A DNA stretch of 64,000 nucleotides, taken from positions 62,001 through 126,000 of the forward strand of contig JAJQGB010000007.1 of assembly GCA_021200775.1 (NCBI GenBank), in the 5' to 3' direction. Source of the DNA: Oscillospiraceae bacterium (GTDB taxonomy: Bacteria; Bacillota; Clostridia; Oscillospirales; Ruminococcaceae). Below the pieces are notes generated by a model. That model saw only the letters and a program-made list of their open reading frames with translations, was not told where the DNA came from and did no database searches. This document shows, one piece after another, positions 33,977 to 43,024 of this stretch. How positions within the stretch are numbered: position 1 is the stretch's first letter; each line of letters starts with the position of its first letter. A program made the translations under genes and the position numbers.

Positions 33977-35245
33977 ATGGAGGAAGTTCTGATATGTTTG
34001 GCGCTCGCTATGATTTGCGGGCTTCTGATGACGAGGGTAGCGAAGATTTTTCACCTTCCGGCTGTAACGGCGTATCTGGTAACCGGTATTTTGCTCGGTC
34101 CGTTCTGCCTCGGTTCTCTCGGAATTGAGGGACTGGGCTTCACGTCCCTTGAAGAAGTCGACAGCTTTTCAATTATTTCACAGGTAGCACTGGCGTTTAT
34201 CGCATTTTTAATCGGCAACGAGTTCAAAGTCAAAGAGCTCAAAGAAATGGGCAAGCAGGCGATAACTGTCGGTATTTTGCAGGCAGTAGTCACAACCGTG
34301 GTCGTTGATATCGGACTTATCGCATTGCATTTCATCTTCCCGGAAGCTATTTCTCTTCCGGCGGCGATAACTCTCGGAGCAATCGCTTCGGCAACGGCTC
34401 CGGCGGCAACGTTGATGGTCGTGAACCAGTACAAGGCGCACGGTCCTCTGACAAAGCTTCTGCTGATGGTCGTCGCAATCGACGACGCTGTGGGACTTGT
34501 CCTCTTCTCCGTCTCATACGGAATCGCAGACGCTCTGGAACAGGGCAGGGTTTCGGTTGTGAACATCGTTCTGGAACCGGTTATCGAGATAGCACTTTCT
34601 ATAATTCTGGGCGTTCTGATGGGGCTTCTCCTCAGATGGTTCGAGAAGTTCTTTAAGTCGAGAGCAAACAGAATGTCGATGTCGATTGGCGTTGTTGTCC
34701 TTGCGGCGGCGGTTTCGATGACCGAACTTGAAGTCGGCGGAGTCAAAATCGGCTTCTCGCTCTTACTCACCTGCATGATAACAGGAGCAATCTTCTGCAA
34801 CACAAGCGAGCTTTCGGGCGGTGTTATGGAGAACGACGACCGGTGGACATCGGCACTTAACGTCCTGTTCTTCGTAATTTCCGGCGCAGAGCTTGATTTG
34901 AGCATTTTAACTCAGCCGCTTGTTCTGCTCGTCGGTATCACATACATCATCTTCCGTTCATGTGGCAAGATTTTCGGAGCGTTCAGCTCCACCAAGATGA
35001 CCGGTTGCAGTCCGGAGATTCAGAAGTACTTAGGCATCACGCTTCTCCCGCAGGCAGGCGTAGCATTAGGTATGGCAACCACTGCGGCAAACCTGCAGGA
35101 CGGTGCACTCATAAGAAACGTAGTTCTCTTCTCGGTAATGGTCTATGAGCTCGTCGGACCGACGCTCACCAAGATTGCGCTTAAGAAGGCTGGGGAGATT
35201 GACCCCGATGCGGATAAAAAGGTTAAGAAAGCGGCTAAAGCATGA
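33977..35245 (+). CDS. Cation:proton antiporter, CPA2 type
   Basis: A 422-residue polytopic membrane protein of the sodium/hydrogen exchanger superfamily with about 12 hydrophobic segments. It has V-T-A-Y-L-V-T-G-I-L-L-G-P near the start, the G-A-I-A-S-A-T-A-P-A crossover region, and A-I-D-D-A-V-G with the ion-binding Asp-Asp pair. It ends in a short charged tail without a TrkA-N domain. The start may be this ATG or the in-frame GTG at 33965, for which the AGGAAAG site is better placed. The ion (Na+ or K+) cannot be told. It is a single-gene unit, followed by a repeat half copy. Confidence 0.88.
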   Translation: MEEVLICLALAMICGLLMTRVAKIFHLPAVTAYLVTGILLGPFCLGSLGIEGLGFTSLEEVDSFSIISQVALAFIAFLIGNEFKVKELKEMGKQAITVGILQAVVTTVVVDIGLIALHFIFPEAISLPAAITLGAIASATAPAATLMVVNQYKAHGPLTKLLLMVVAIDDAVGLVLFSVSYGIADALEQGRVSVVNIVLEPVIEIALSIILGVLMGLLLRWFEKFFKSRANRMSMSIGVVVLAAAVSMTELEVGGVKIGFSLLLTCMITGAIFCNTSELSGGVMENDDRWTSALNVLFFVISGAELDLSILTQPLVLLVGITYIIFRSCGKIFGAFSSTKMTGCSPEIQKYLGITLLPQAGVALGMATTAANLQDGALIRNVVLFSVMVYELVGPTLTKIALKKAGEIDPDADKKVKKAAKA

Positions 35246-35247
35246 TG

Positions 35248-35330
35248 TCGCCCTGCGGGCGACGCGCCTCCCGTTGGTCGGCGCACCTCTCAGTCAGCTC
35301 CGCTGACAGCTCCCCTTGACAGGGGAGCCA
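35248..35330. repeat. Hairpin repeat, half copy 8 with extension
   Basis: GTCGCC-CTGC-GGCGAC and GCGCCTCCC...GGTCGGCGC, then CACCTCTCAG, CAGC-TCC-GCTG and GCTCCCCTTGACAGGGGAGC. It lies between the antiporter and PfkB genes and supplies the only candidate terminator there. Confidence 0.8.
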
Positions 35331-35355
35331 TTTGTATTCTATCGGAGGCTTTGAA

Positions 35356-36255
35356 ATGATAACCACAGTAACTCTCAGCCCTTGTCTTGACAAGACGGTG
35401 AAGACACCGAAGCTCGATTTGGATTCCATGAACCGGGTTGAGCAGGTTAGTCTTGATATCGGCGGGAAGGGAATCAATGTAAGTCGGGCGCTGGTTCGGC
35501 TTGGAGTCCCGAGCCGGGCGGTTGGATTCAATTTTTCCGGCGGGGAGAAGATTCCCGAAACGCTTTCTTCCGAAGGGATTGAGTGCAGGTTTACCGAGTG
35601 CCCAGGTTCGCTTCGCACGAATTTAAAGATTATGGAGACTGAGCTCGGGCGGACTGTTGAGATTAACGAGTCGAACCCGGAAGTGGCGTCTGAAAAAATC
35701 GAAGAACTGAAGGCTTTGATAGCCGAATCCGCCGAAGACAGCGAATATCTCGTCCTTGCGGGAAGCGTCCCGAAGGGCGTCGGAGTGGGCATTTACCGCC
35801 AGCTTGGCGAGATTGCGAACACGAAAGTAATCTTAGACGCACAGGGTGAGCTCCTGAGAGAAGGCTTGAAGGCGCATCCCTTCATGATAAAGCCTAACAT
35901 TTTTGAACTTGAGACGATTGTCGGGAAGATTTCTTCCGAAAGCGAGATAATCGCCGCCGCAAGAAAGCTGATTGCCGAATACGGCGTGAAGTTGGTTCTC
36001 GTCTCCCGAGGCGCAGACGGAGCGGTTATCGTCTCAGCAGACGAGCATTACACCGCACCGGCAGTAAAAGTGCCGGTCAGGAGCACCTCCGGAGCCGGCG
36101 ACAGCATGGTAGCAGGAGCGATTCTGGCTCTGACAAAGCAGAAGCCGCTTGAAACTGTCCTTAAATACGCCGTCACAGCGGCCGCAGGAGCGATTTCGCA
36201 TGATGGAACCACATTTTGCGGGATGGAGGAGTTTGAGGAATTGCTGAAAAAATAA
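35356..36255 (+). CDS. PfkB-family 1-phosphofructokinase/tagatose-6-phosphate kinase
   Basis: A 299-residue ribokinase-fold sugar phosphate kinase. N-terminal T-V-T-L-S-P-C-L-D-K-T-V and G-G-K-G-I-N-V-S-R-A-L mark the FruK/LacC subgroup. The catalytic motif G-A-G-D-S-M-V-A-G lies at about 244-252 with the catalytic base Asp. FruK would convert fructose-1-phosphate to the 1,6-bisphosphate. No PTS gene is adjacent, so LacC-like use of tagatose-6-phosphate is equally possible. I start at the ATG at 35356 after GGAGG; the longer frame runs into the repeat. Confidence 0.85.
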   Translation: MITTVTLSPCLDKTVKTPKLDLDSMNRVEQVSLDIGGKGINVSRALVRLGVPSRAVGFNFSGGEKIPETLSSEGIECRFTECPGSLRTNLKIMETELGRTVEINESNPEVASEKIEELKALIAESAEDSEYLVLAGSVPKGVGVGIYRQLGEIANTKVILDAQGELLREGLKAHPFMIKPNIFELETIVGKISSESEIIAAARKLIAEYGVKLVLVSRGADGAVIVSADEHYTAPAVKVPVRSTSGAGDSMVAGAILALTKQKPLETVLKYAVTAAAGAISHDGTTFCGMEEFEELLKK

Positions 36256-36263
36256 AAAAGCCG

Positions 36264-36292
36264 TTGACAAACGGACGGCGATGGGGTATAAT
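36264..36292 (+). promoter_or_regulatory. Promoter of the antisense (antitoxin-like) RNA
   Basis: TTGACA (36264-36269), 17 bp, TATAAT (36287-36292), nearly identical in context to 23323-23351. Confidence 0.9.
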
Positions 36293-36297
36293 ATTGG

Positions 36298-36416
36298 TAG
36301 CAAAAGGGGACAGCTTCATCTGAAGTACCAGTTCAGATAATCGAGCGTCTCCGTAATAACTAAGTATATGAGAAGAGCCGCTATCTTTGCTAACTACGAG
36401 ATGCGGTTATTTCTTT
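36298..36416 (+). ncRNA. Antisense RNA, candidate type I antitoxin
   Basis: The predicted ~119-nt RNA starts after a consensus promoter and ends at the hairpin CCGCTATCT...AGATGCGG (36378-36407) followed by TTATTTCTTT. Its 5' part has ATCTGAA/TTCAGAT inside GGGGAC...GTCTCC. Its 3' end overlaps the last codons and stop of the minus-strand peptide gene at 36407-36496, so it would base-pair with the toxin mRNA 3' region. This matches the layout of type I systems such as txpA/ratA; function is inference. Confidence 0.75.
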
Positions 36417-36496
36417 CGGTGACAACCGATTTCATAACCGAGGGATACAGCTGACAGAAGTATGTCGAGAAGCAAAAGAACCTCTGTAATACTCAT
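36407..36496 (-). CDS. 29-residue hydrophobic peptide, candidate type I toxin
   Basis: Too short for ordinary gene finding. The peptide reads M-S-I-T-E-V-L-L-L-L-D-I-L-L-S-A-V-S-L-G and then Y-E-I-G-C-H-R-K-K: one membrane-spanning helix with a basic tail, like small holin-like toxins (for example the Hol_Tox, TxpA and BsrG groups), though I cannot assign it to one. AAAGGGGTG lies eight bases before the ATG, and a strong minus-strand promoter (36559-36588) drives it through a ~60-nt leader. An antisense RNA converges on its 3' end. Expected role: membrane-depolarising toxin repressed by the RNA. Confidence 0.75.
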   Translation of the reverse strand: MSITEVLLLLDILLSAVSLGYEIGCHRKK

Positions 36497-36558
36497 TTGC
36501 CATCACCCCTTTCTTTTCAGATCGGAGTGTGCCCGCATGTCCCACAATTGCCACAAGT

Positions 36559-36588
36559 ATTATATCACACGCTTGCACATATTGTCAA
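36559..36588 (-). promoter_or_regulatory. Promoter of the small peptide gene
   Basis: On the minus strand: TTGACA (36583-36588), 18 bp, TATAAT (36559-36564). Confidence 0.85.
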
Positions 36589-36651
36589 CAAACAAATCCG
36601 CAATGTGGATTGGCTCATCCGAAAATTTCTCAACAAAATTTCGTTTTCCTC

Positions 36652-36679
36652 TTGCATTTTTGAAAATCTGTGGTATACT
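36652..36679 (+). promoter_or_regulatory. Promoter of the rimP-nusA-infB operon
   Basis: TTGCAT (36652-36657), 16 bp, TATACT (36674-36679). The spacer ends in TGTGG. Confidence 0.7.
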
Positions 36680-36755
36680 ATAATTAATAACTCTTATGAA
36701 AGGCTGGAATCTCGTTCCGGTCTTTTCTTTTGAATAGCCTGAAAGGGGTGAAAGT

Positions 36756-37247
36756 ATGTCTGTAATTAAATCCGACAGCCCGACGGTTCAAAGAGTCCGG
36801 GAGATTGCGGAGCCTTTGTGCGAGGAGCTGGGGCTTTATCTCTGGGACGTCAGATATGAAAAAGAAGGAGCTTCGTGGTACCTCCGGATTATCATCGACA
36901 AGGATGGCGGAGTTGACATGAACGACTGCGAGGCGCTTCATAGACCGCTGAGCGACAAGCTCGACGAGGTTGACCCGATAAAGCAGTCCTACATCTTCGA
37001 GGTGTCAAGCCCGGGACTGGGGCGTGAGCTCCGGCGGCTCGACCACTTTGAAGTCTGCATCGGCGACCCGATAAAAATCCGCTTCATCCGCCCCCGGGAC
37101 GGCGAGAAGGAAATCCTCCGTGTCCTCGCCGGCTACGACAAGGACGGAATTACGGTTTTGGATGAGAACGAACAAGAAGAAAAAATCAGCTTTGAAGAGT
37201 GTGCGAAGATTACGCTTTTCGATGACGAGGATTTGGAATTAGATTGA
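36756..37247 (+). CDS. rimP: Ribosome maturation factor RimP
   Basis: A 163-residue protein for 30S subunit assembly. The N-terminal alpha-beta domain has E-L-G-L-Y-L-W-D-V and I-I-I-D-K-D-G-G-V-x-x-x-D-C-E. The motif Y-x-F-E-V-S-S-P-G-L-G-R-E-L, diagnostic of RimP, is at about 85-98, followed by the C-terminal SH3-like domain. A GGGGTG ribosome site precedes the ATG. It is the first gene of the conserved rimP-nusA-ylxR-ylxQ-infB-rbfA operon, 31 bp before nusA. Confidence 0.96.
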   Translation: MSVIKSDSPTVQRVREIAEPLCEELGLYLWDVRYEKEGASWYLRIIIDKDGGVDMNDCEALHRPLSDKLDEVDPIKQSYIFEVSSPGLGRELRRLDHFEVCIGDPIKIRFIRPRDGEKEILRVLAGYDKDGITVLDENEQEEKISFEECAKITLFDDEDLELD

Positions 37248-37278
37248 TTAATACCAAGAAAGGACTGGTTAAAACAAT

Positions 37279-38427
37279 ATGAAGAGAAGAACTAAGGCGG
37301 CTCAGAGCCATGAGCTTAATTTAGACGAGCTGTTTGGTGCTATTGACGGATTGCAGGAAGAAAGCGGAATTCAGCTTCCGGAGCTTCTTGAAAAAATCAA
37401 GCAGGGAATTCTGAAGGCAGTTAAGAGAGACTATCCCGGAAACGAGAACGTCAGGGTTGACCTTGACCCCGAAACGAAGAAGTTTGAAATCCACATCTTG
37501 AAGACAGTTGTCGAGGGCGAGCCGGAAGACCCGGCTAACGAGATGACGTTAGAGCAGGCTAGAACCATTGACGTAAACGCTTTCGTAGGCGGCACAGTTG
37601 AAATCCCCGTTTCACCGTCGGCTTTCGGAAGAGTTGCGGCTTCTTCCGCAAAGCAGTCTATTCGTTCAGACTTAAAGCAGTTTGAGCGTGACAGACTCGT
37701 CTCCCAGTATAAAGATAAAGAGCACGAAATCGTCTCTGCGACCGTTCAGAAGGTCGAGCCGGCAACCGGCAATGCTATTTTGTCCATCGACAAGGACGAA
37801 ATTTACTTCCCGAAGGGAGAGCAGATTCCTGGGGAGGAGCTTAAACCCGGCGACATCATCAAGGTTTACGTCGTCGGAATACTTAACCCAGACAGAAAGC
37901 CGTCCGTCAAAGTTTCAAGAACTCACCGCGACTTTGTCAGAAGGCTGTTTGAACTCGAAGTTCCCGAGATTTACGACGGAATCGTCGAGATTAAGGCTAT
38001 CGCAAGAGAGCCCGGTTCCAGAAGCAAGATTGCAGTATCATCGAATGACGAGAATGTCGACGCCATCGGCGCTTGCATCGGTAACCGCCGTTCGAGAATC
38101 GGTGCGATTGTTTCGGAACTCGGCGGGGAGAAGATAGATCTTATCAAGTACAGTGACGACGACGCAGAATTTATAAAGCAGGCACTTTCACCTGCCGAGG
38201 TTATAAGCGTCACAATCGATAGCGAGGACATAAAGTCGGCTCGTGTCATTGTCCCCGAGTCACAGCTGTCGCTTGCTATAGGTAACCGTGGACAGAACGC
38301 AAAGCTTGCGGCTCGTCTCACCGGCTACAAGATTGACATCCTTTCGCCTGAAGGTCTTGCCAAAAAGGAAGCGGAAGCCGCCGCAGAGATGGAGGAAGCT
38401 CCCGAAGAAGCTTCCGAAGAGGGATAA
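37279..38427 (+). CDS. nusA: Transcription termination/antitermination factor NusA
   Basis: A 382-residue RNA polymerase-associated factor controlling pausing, termination and antitermination. Domains in order: N-terminal polymerase-binding domain (about 1-135), S1 domain (about 145-215), KH1 with A-I-A-R-E-P-G-S-R-S-K-I-A-V (about 225-300), and KH2 with L-A-I-G-N-R-G-Q-N-A-K-L-A-A-R-L-T-G (about 330-350). It then has a short acidic tail; the two acidic repeats of proteobacterial NusA are absent, as normal in Firmicutes. ylxR starts four bases after the stop. Confidence 0.97.
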   Translation: MKRRTKAAQSHELNLDELFGAIDGLQEESGIQLPELLEKIKQGILKAVKRDYPGNENVRVDLDPETKKFEIHILKTVVEGEPEDPANEMTLEQARTIDVNAFVGGTVEIPVSPSAFGRVAASSAKQSIRSDLKQFERDRLVSQYKDKEHEIVSATVQKVEPATGNAILSIDKDEIYFPKGEQIPGEELKPGDIIKVYVVGILNPDRKPSVKVSRTHRDFVRRLFELEVPEIYDGIVEIKAIAREPGSRSKIAVSSNDENVDAIGACIGNRRSRIGAIVSELGGEKIDLIKYSDDDAEFIKQALSPAEVISVTIDSEDIKSARVIVPESQLSLAIGNRGQNAKLAARLTGYKIDILSPEGLAKKEAEAAAEMEEAPEEASEEG

Positions 38428-38430
38428 ATA

Positions 38431-38733
38431 ATGCCAAAAGTCAAGAAAAAGCCGATTAGAACCTGCCTCGGGTGCGGTGAGCCCAAAGAGAAAAAGTCGC
38501 TTGTAAGAATTGTGAGAACCCCCGAGGGCGAAATACTCGTCGACCCGACCGGAAAGAAGTCGGGAAGAGGCGCCTATATCTGCCCGAAGTCTGAGTGCTT
38601 AGAAAAAGCTCGCAAGAGAAGAAGCCTGGAAAGAAGCCTTGAATGTGAAATCCCGGCTGAAATCTATGAGAGACTCGTCAGAGACATTTCGGAGGTAGAA
38701 TCACTGGAATTGGAAGGCGGCGAAGATGGCTGA
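38431..38733 (+). CDS. ylxR: YlxR (RnpM-type) nucleic-acid-binding protein, DUF448
   Basis: A 100-residue YlxR-family protein with R-T-C-L-G-C and the signature D-x-x-G-K-x-S-G-R-G-A-Y-I-C, followed by a basic helix. Recent work in Bacillus links YlxR to RNase P modulation. It sits between nusA and the L7Ae-like gene, which overlaps its end by 8 bp, so translation is coupled. The length is typical. Confidence 0.93.
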   Translation: MPKVKKKPIRTCLGCGEPKEKKSLVRIVRTPEGEILVDPTGKKSGRGAYICPKSECLEKARKRRSLERSLECEIPAEIYERLVRDISEVESLELEGGEDG

Positions 38734-39025
38734 TATAATGAATTTACTGGGCATTTGCCGCAAAGCCGGCAAGCTCACCCTCGGGATGGACGAAGTAAAA
38801 GGCACAGTCCACTCCGGGAAAGCATATATCGTCCTTGTCACGAAAGACCTGGCGGAGCGCTCAAAAAGCGAAATCTCACGAGTATGTGAGGAGCACGGAA
38901 CCCCAATATACGAAATACCCGAGAGCATGTACGATGTTGGTGCGGCTCTTGGAAAGGTTTACGGAATCATGTCCGTTACCGATGCGGGGTTCGCAAAAGC
39001 CACCGTCAAGCGGTTGACAAGCTAA
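38726..39025 (+). CDS. ylxQ: YlxQ, L7Ae-family RNA-binding protein
   Basis: A 99-residue L7Ae/L30e-fold protein (YlxQ/RplGB), expected to bind kink-turn RNA. Features: L-G-I-C-R-K-A-G-K-L-T-L-G-M-D, V-L-V-T-K-D-L-A-E-R-S, and the C-terminal I-M-S-V-T-D-A-G-F-A. It overlaps ylxR by 8 bp, with a ribosome site (GGCGGCGAAG region) inside ylxR. It belongs to the nusA-infB operon. Confidence 0.93.
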   Translation: MADIMNLLGICRKAGKLTLGMDEVKGTVHSGKAYIVLVTKDLAERSKSEISRVCEEHGTPIYEIPESMYDVGAALGKVYGIMSVTDAGFAKATVKRLTS

Positions 39026-39046
39026 TGACCATAAGGAGATTTGCCT

Positions 39047-41524
39047 ATGATTACAAAATACAAATTATCAAACCTTGCGAAGGATTTAAACATTCCGGTG
39101 AACGACGTCATCGATTGCCTGACTCCCGTTTTCGGAGTCAAAAAGGGCTCGACGATTTTAGGACCTGAGGAGATTAACTATGTCTTCGAGGTCTTCACCG
39201 GCAAGAACCAGGTGAGTAGCTTTGACGACTACTTCAACTACAAGCCGGTAAGAAAGCCGAAGGCTCCTAAGACCGAAGCTCCGAAGCAGGAAGTTAAGAA
39301 AGAGGAGCCGAAGCCGGTTGAGGAGAAGGCTGAAGCCGAGAAGGCTCCCGTAGTGGAAGAAGTCAAGCCGGAAGTTAAGCCCGAGCCTGTTCCAGCACCT
39401 GCTCCCGTAGCAGAAGAGAAGAAGCCGGAACCGGTTGCCGAGGAGAAGAAAGAAAAGCACTCCGACAAGAAGCCGGCAAAGAAGAAGGAGCGTGGCGAGA
39501 GAATCCAGCTCGTCACCGGCAAGACTGAAAGCACTACTTATGCCCAGCGTGAGAAGACCCACGTTGTGGACACCCGTGGCAGCTATGTAAATATCGACAA
39601 GTATAACGAGCACTACGACAATCTGGCTGACAGTAAGAACCGTGGCGGAGACAACTATCAGAAGAAGCAGAAGCTCACTCAGAAGTCCCGCCAGCAGAAG
39701 AAGGAGAAGCTCTCCACCAAGCGTGAGACAGAAGCCGAGAGAATGAAGCGCATGGAGCTCGAACGGGCAAGAAAGCTCAAGGTCCGTGTTCAGATTCCGG
39801 ACGAAATCACCGTTTCCGAGCTCGCTACCCGTTTGAAGGCTACCGTTTCCGACGTTATAAAGAAGCTCATCGGCTTGGGAGTTATGGCGTCCCAGAACGA
39901 AGTCATCGACTTCGACACTGCGGCTCTGGTTGCTGAAGAAATGGGAGCTAAGGTTGAAAAGGAAGTTGTCGTGACGATTGAGGAGAGACTCATCGTCGAC
40001 GAAGAGGACACCGCCGAGAATCTCCAGCCGAGAGACCCTGTCGTAGTTGTAATGGGTCACGTCGACCACGGAAAGACCTCGCTTCTCGACAAAATCCGCC
40101 ATGCAAACGTAACCGCAACCGAAGCGGGAGGAATCACCCAGCACATCGGTGCTTACAGAGTTTCCATCAGCGGAAGAGACATCACCTTCCTCGATACGCC
40201 CGGTCACGAAGCGTTTACAGCTATGAGACTTCGTGGCGCTATGGTTACCGATATTGCAATACTCGTTGTTGCCGCTGACGACGGAATCATGCCGCAGACG
40301 GTTGAAGCCATCAACCACGCAAAGGCGGCAGGAGTTTCAATAATCGTTGCCATCAACAAGATGGATAAAGAGGGCGCAAACCCGGACAGAATCATGCAAC
40401 AGCTCACCGAGCACGACCTGGTTGTCGAAGCATGGGGCGGCGACGTCATGTGCGTTCCCGTTTCGGCAAAGACCGGAGCAGGTATAGATGAGCTTTTGGA
40501 AGACATAATTCTTGTAGCCGATGTTCTTGAACTCAAAGCCAACCCGAACCGTGCGGCGAAGGGCTCAGTCATCGAAGCAAGACTTGACAAGGGTCGTGGA
40601 CCGGTCGCAACAGTTCTTGTCCAGAACGGCACACTCCATTCGGGCGACGTCATCATCGCCGGAACGGCTGTCGGACGTGTCAGAACGATGACGGACGACA
40701 AGGGAAGAATCGTTGAGACGGCAGGACCTTCAGTTCCTGTTGAGATTACCGGTCTTGCGGAAGTCCCTGCGGCTGGTGACACCTTCAACGCCGTTGCCGA
40801 CGAAAAGCTCGCAAGAGAGCTCGTCGAAAAGAGAAAGCAGGAAGCAAAGGAAGAAGTCTTCAAGCAGGCTCAGAAGGTTACACTCGATAACCTCTTCAGC
40901 CAGATTAACGAAGGCGAAATCAAGGAGCTTCCCATCATCGTCAAGGCTGACGTTCAGGGCTCAGTCGAAGCCGTCAAGCAGTCGCTCGAAAAGATTTCAA
41001 ACGACGAAGTCAAGGTTAAGGTTATCCACGGCGGCGTAGGTGCGATTTCCGAATCGGATGTCATGCTTGCCGGCGCTTCGGGTGCAATTATAGTCGGATT
41101 CAACGTCCGTCCCGACCCTGTTGCAAAGGAAAACGCCGAGCGTGACGGAGTTGAACTGAAGACCTACAGAGTTATTTACGAAGCCATCGAGGAAATCGAA
41201 GCCGCTATGAAGGGTATGCTTGCGCCGAAGTATGTCGAAGTGGACACCGCACGTGTCGAGGTAAGACAGGTCTACAAGATTACCGGCGTCGGACAGGTAG
41301 CAGGATGCTATGTCCAGTCGGGCAAGATTTCGAGAAACGATTTGGTACGTGTCGTACGTGACGGCATCGTAATCGCCGAAGATAAGATGTCCAGCCTAAA
41401 GCGCTTCAAGGACAATGTCCGTGACGTTGCGCAAGGCTACGAGTGCGGCATCACCCTTGAAAAGTTCACCGACTTTAAAGAGGGAGATATATTCGAGGCG
41501 TATCAGCTTAATGAAGCGGAGTAA
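39047..41524 (+). CDS. infB: Translation initiation factor IF-2
   Basis: An 825-residue GTPase that brings initiator tRNA to the 30S subunit. The N-terminal IF2N motif and a Lys/Glu/Pro-rich low-complexity linker (about 68-230) precede a second IF2N region. The G domain has [14 protein letters not shown] and N-K-M-D. The beta-barrel domains II, III and IV follow with [14 protein letters not shown] lies eight bases before the ATG at 39047; an in-frame TTG six bases upstream is a poorer start. A repeat copy begins on its stop codon and separates it from rbfA. Confidence 0.97.
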   Translation: MITKYKLSNLAKDLNIPVNDVIDCLTPVFGVKKGSTILGPEEINYVFEVFTGKNQVSSFDDYFNYKPVRKPKAPKTEAPKQEVKKEEPKPVEEKAEAEKAPVVEEVKPEVKPEPVPAPAPVAEEKKPEPVAEEKKEKHSDKKPAKKKERGERIQLVTGKTESTTYAQREKTHVVDTRGSYVNIDKYNEHYDNLADSKNRGGDNYQKKQKLTQKSRQQKKEKLSTKRETEAERMKRMELERARKLKVRVQIPDEITVSELATRLKATVSDVIKKLIGLGVMASQNEVIDFDTAALVAEEMGAKVEKEVVVTIEERLIVDEEDTAENLQPRDPVVVVMGHVDHGKTSLLDKIRHANVTATEAGGITQHIGAYRVSISGRDITFLDTPGHEAFTAMRLRGAMVTDIAILVVAADDGIMPQTVEAINHAKAAGVSIIVAINKMDKEGANPDRIMQQLTEHDLVVEAWGGDVMCVPVSAKTGAGIDELLEDIILVADVLELKANPNRAAKGSVIEARLDKGRGPVATVLVQNGTLHSGDVIIAGTAVGRVRTMTDDKGRIVETAGPSVPVEITGLAEVPAAGDTFNAVADEKLARELVEKRKQEAKEEVFKQAQKVTLDNLFSQINEGEIKELPIIVKADVQGSVEAVKQSLEKISNDEVKVKVIHGGVGAISESDVMLAGASGAIIVGFNVRPDPVAKENAERDGVELKTYRVIYEAIEEIEAAMKGMLAPKYVEVDTARVEVRQVYKITGVGQVAGCYVQSGKISRNDLVRVVRDGIVIAEDKMSSLKRFKDNVRDVAQGYECGITLEKFTDFKEGDIFEAYQLNEAE

Positions 41525-41688
41525 CCCTTCCACCACCGCCTTCGGCGGCGGTCCCCCTCCGGAAGTTCGCTTGCGAACTTCATTTCAGAGGGAGGCTATG
41601 ACTGCCTCACGCAAGGTTTTTGAGAGAATAAAAATGGGCTCCCCTGAAAGGGGAGCTGGCAGCCACGAAGTGGCTGACTGAGGGGTTT
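41523..41688. repeat. Hairpin-rich MITE-like repeat, copy 9, inside the infB operon
   Basis: Begins AACCCTTCC in the infB stop codon and ends GAGGGGTTT 14 bp before rbfA. It carries GCC-TTC-GGC, AAGTTCGC-TT-GCGAACTT, CTCCCCTGAAAGGGGAG and AGCCAC-GAA-GTGGCT hairpins. It interrupts an otherwise tightly packed operon. Confidence 0.88.
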
Positions 41689-41702
41689 CCAGGAGGTATA
41701 AA

Positions 41703-42056
41703 ATGGCTGACCACAAATCCGAACGCTTCTCTTCTGACTTGCAGAGGATTCTGAGCACTATGCTCGGGGAGCTTAAAGACCCACGAATCAAGGACAGGAT
41801 GCTTACGATTGTCCGGTGCGAAGTCACGAGAGACCGTTCAAGCGCAAGAGTTTACGTTTCCAGTTTAAACGGTATTGAAGAAGCAAAGGAAGCTGTGAAG
41901 GGCTTAGAAAGCGCTTCGGGGATGATTAAAAGAAGAATCTCCGACAGCCTTCACATAAGAAAGGCTCCCGAGCTCAAATTTATAGCGGATGATTCGAGCG
42001 AATACTCCGCACACATTTCCAGGTTACTTCGGGAAATGAACATCGAGGAGGATTGA
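41703..42056 (+). CDS. rbfA: Ribosome-binding factor A
   Basis: A 117-residue KH-like protein needed for 16S 5'-end maturation and cold adaptation. Typical motifs: R-x-x-x-L-Q-R-I-L-S-T-M-L, E-L-K-D-P-R-I, V-T-x-V-x-x-S-x-D-x-S-x-A-x-V-Y-V-type strand, and L-H-I-R-K-A-P-E-L-K-F near the end. A CAGGAGG ribosome site immediately follows the repeat. nrnA starts just past its stop. Confidence 0.95.
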   Translation: MADHKSERFSSDLQRILSTMLGELKDPRIKDRMLTIVRCEVTRDRSSARVYVSSLNGIEEAKEAVKGLESASGMIKRRISDSLHIRKAPELKFIADDSSEYSAHISRLLREMNIEED

Positions 42057-42064
42057 CACAAGAG

Positions 42065-43024
42065 ATGGAAAATATCAAGCTTACAAGCTACGATGAGGTG
42101 GCTGAAATACTCCGTGAATGTGACAACGTCACAATTCTCACCCACAAAAGCCCCGACGGCGACTGCATCGGCGCCGGAATGGGACTCTGCCTTTACCTTC
42201 GGTCGTTAGGCAAGAAGGCAAATGTCGTGAACGATGAGGAATTCCCCGCAAGGTACGATTTCCTTATCGGTGACTACAAGCCGATGAACTTCAAGGAAAA
42301 GTTCGTAATCTCTGTCGACATCTCCGACACAACGCTCTTAGGCGACAATCTCGCTGAGTATGCAGACAAGATTGATTTATGCATCGACCACCACGGCTCA
42401 AACAGATTCTTCGCAAAGAAGTCTTATGTCGACCCGCAGGCTTCCGCCGCTTGCCTCATAATCTTCGAGCTTTTGGAGCATATGGGAGCAGAAATCACTC
42501 TTCCGATTGCCACAAATCTCTACACCGGGCTTGCGACCGACACCGGTTGCTTCAAGTTCCAGAACACCACTCCCGAAGCCCACATTGCGGCGGCGAAGCT
42601 CATGAGAATTGGCGTTGATTTCGAGCACATCAACAGGAAAATGTTTGACATCAAGTCGAGAAACAGAATCGTTGCCGAGCAGAGACTTGTCAGCGGTATG
42701 CGCTTCTTCGAGGATGGACAGATTGGCTTCCTGACAGTTACAAATCAGGCTATAACCGAGTTCCATATCGATAGAAGTGAACTCGAAACATTCGCCCAGA
42801 TTCCTCTTACAATTGAGGGTGTCAGATTCGGTTACACCATCAAACAGCAGGAGGACAAGCCGAACACCTACAAGATTTCCCTTAGGACTACCGACGCTGA
42901 TGCCGCCGCAATCTGTGGCGAACTTGGCGGTGGCGGACATTTAAGAGCCGCAGGTTGCACCGTTGAGGGCAAGCTCAGGGAAGTATACGTCAAGCTTCTC
43001 GATGTCACAAGGAAGTATCTGTGA
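42065..43024 (+). CDS. nrnA: DHH-family nanoRNase/pAp phosphatase NrnA
   Basis: A 319-residue phosphoesterase that degrades very short RNAs and dephosphorylates pAp. The DHH domain shows T-H-K-S-P-D-G-D-C-I-G, V-D-I-S-D-T, the name-giving I-D-H-H-G-S-N, and A-T-D-T-G-C-F-K-F. The C-terminal DHHA1 domain ends with G-G-G-G-H-L-R-A-A-G-C. I favour the ATG at 42065; an in-frame TTG at 42053 touches the ribosome site and is less likely. truB overlaps its stop by 4 bp, so it belongs to the same operon. Confidence 0.93.
   Translation: MENIKLTSYDEVAEILRECDNVTILTHKSPDGDCIGAGMGLCLYLRSLGKKANVVNDEEFPARYDFLIGDYKPMNFKEKFVISVDISDTTLLGDNLAEYADKIDLCIDHHGSNRFFAKKSYVDPQASAACLIIFELLEHMGAEITLPIATNLYTGLATDTGCFKFQNTTPEAHIAAAKLMRIGVDFEHINRKMFDIKSRNRIVAEQRLVSGMRFFEDGQIGFLTVTNQAITEFHIDRSELETFAQIPLTIEGVRFGYTIKQQEDKPNTYKISLRTTDADAAAICGELGGGGHLRAAGCTVEGKLREVYVKLLDVTRKYL

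Noticed and set aside
39158-40318. 386-codon frame antisense to infB
   Set aside because: Mirror of the Lys/Glu/Pro-rich IF-2 linker; Leu-rich nonsense with no family match and no start signals.
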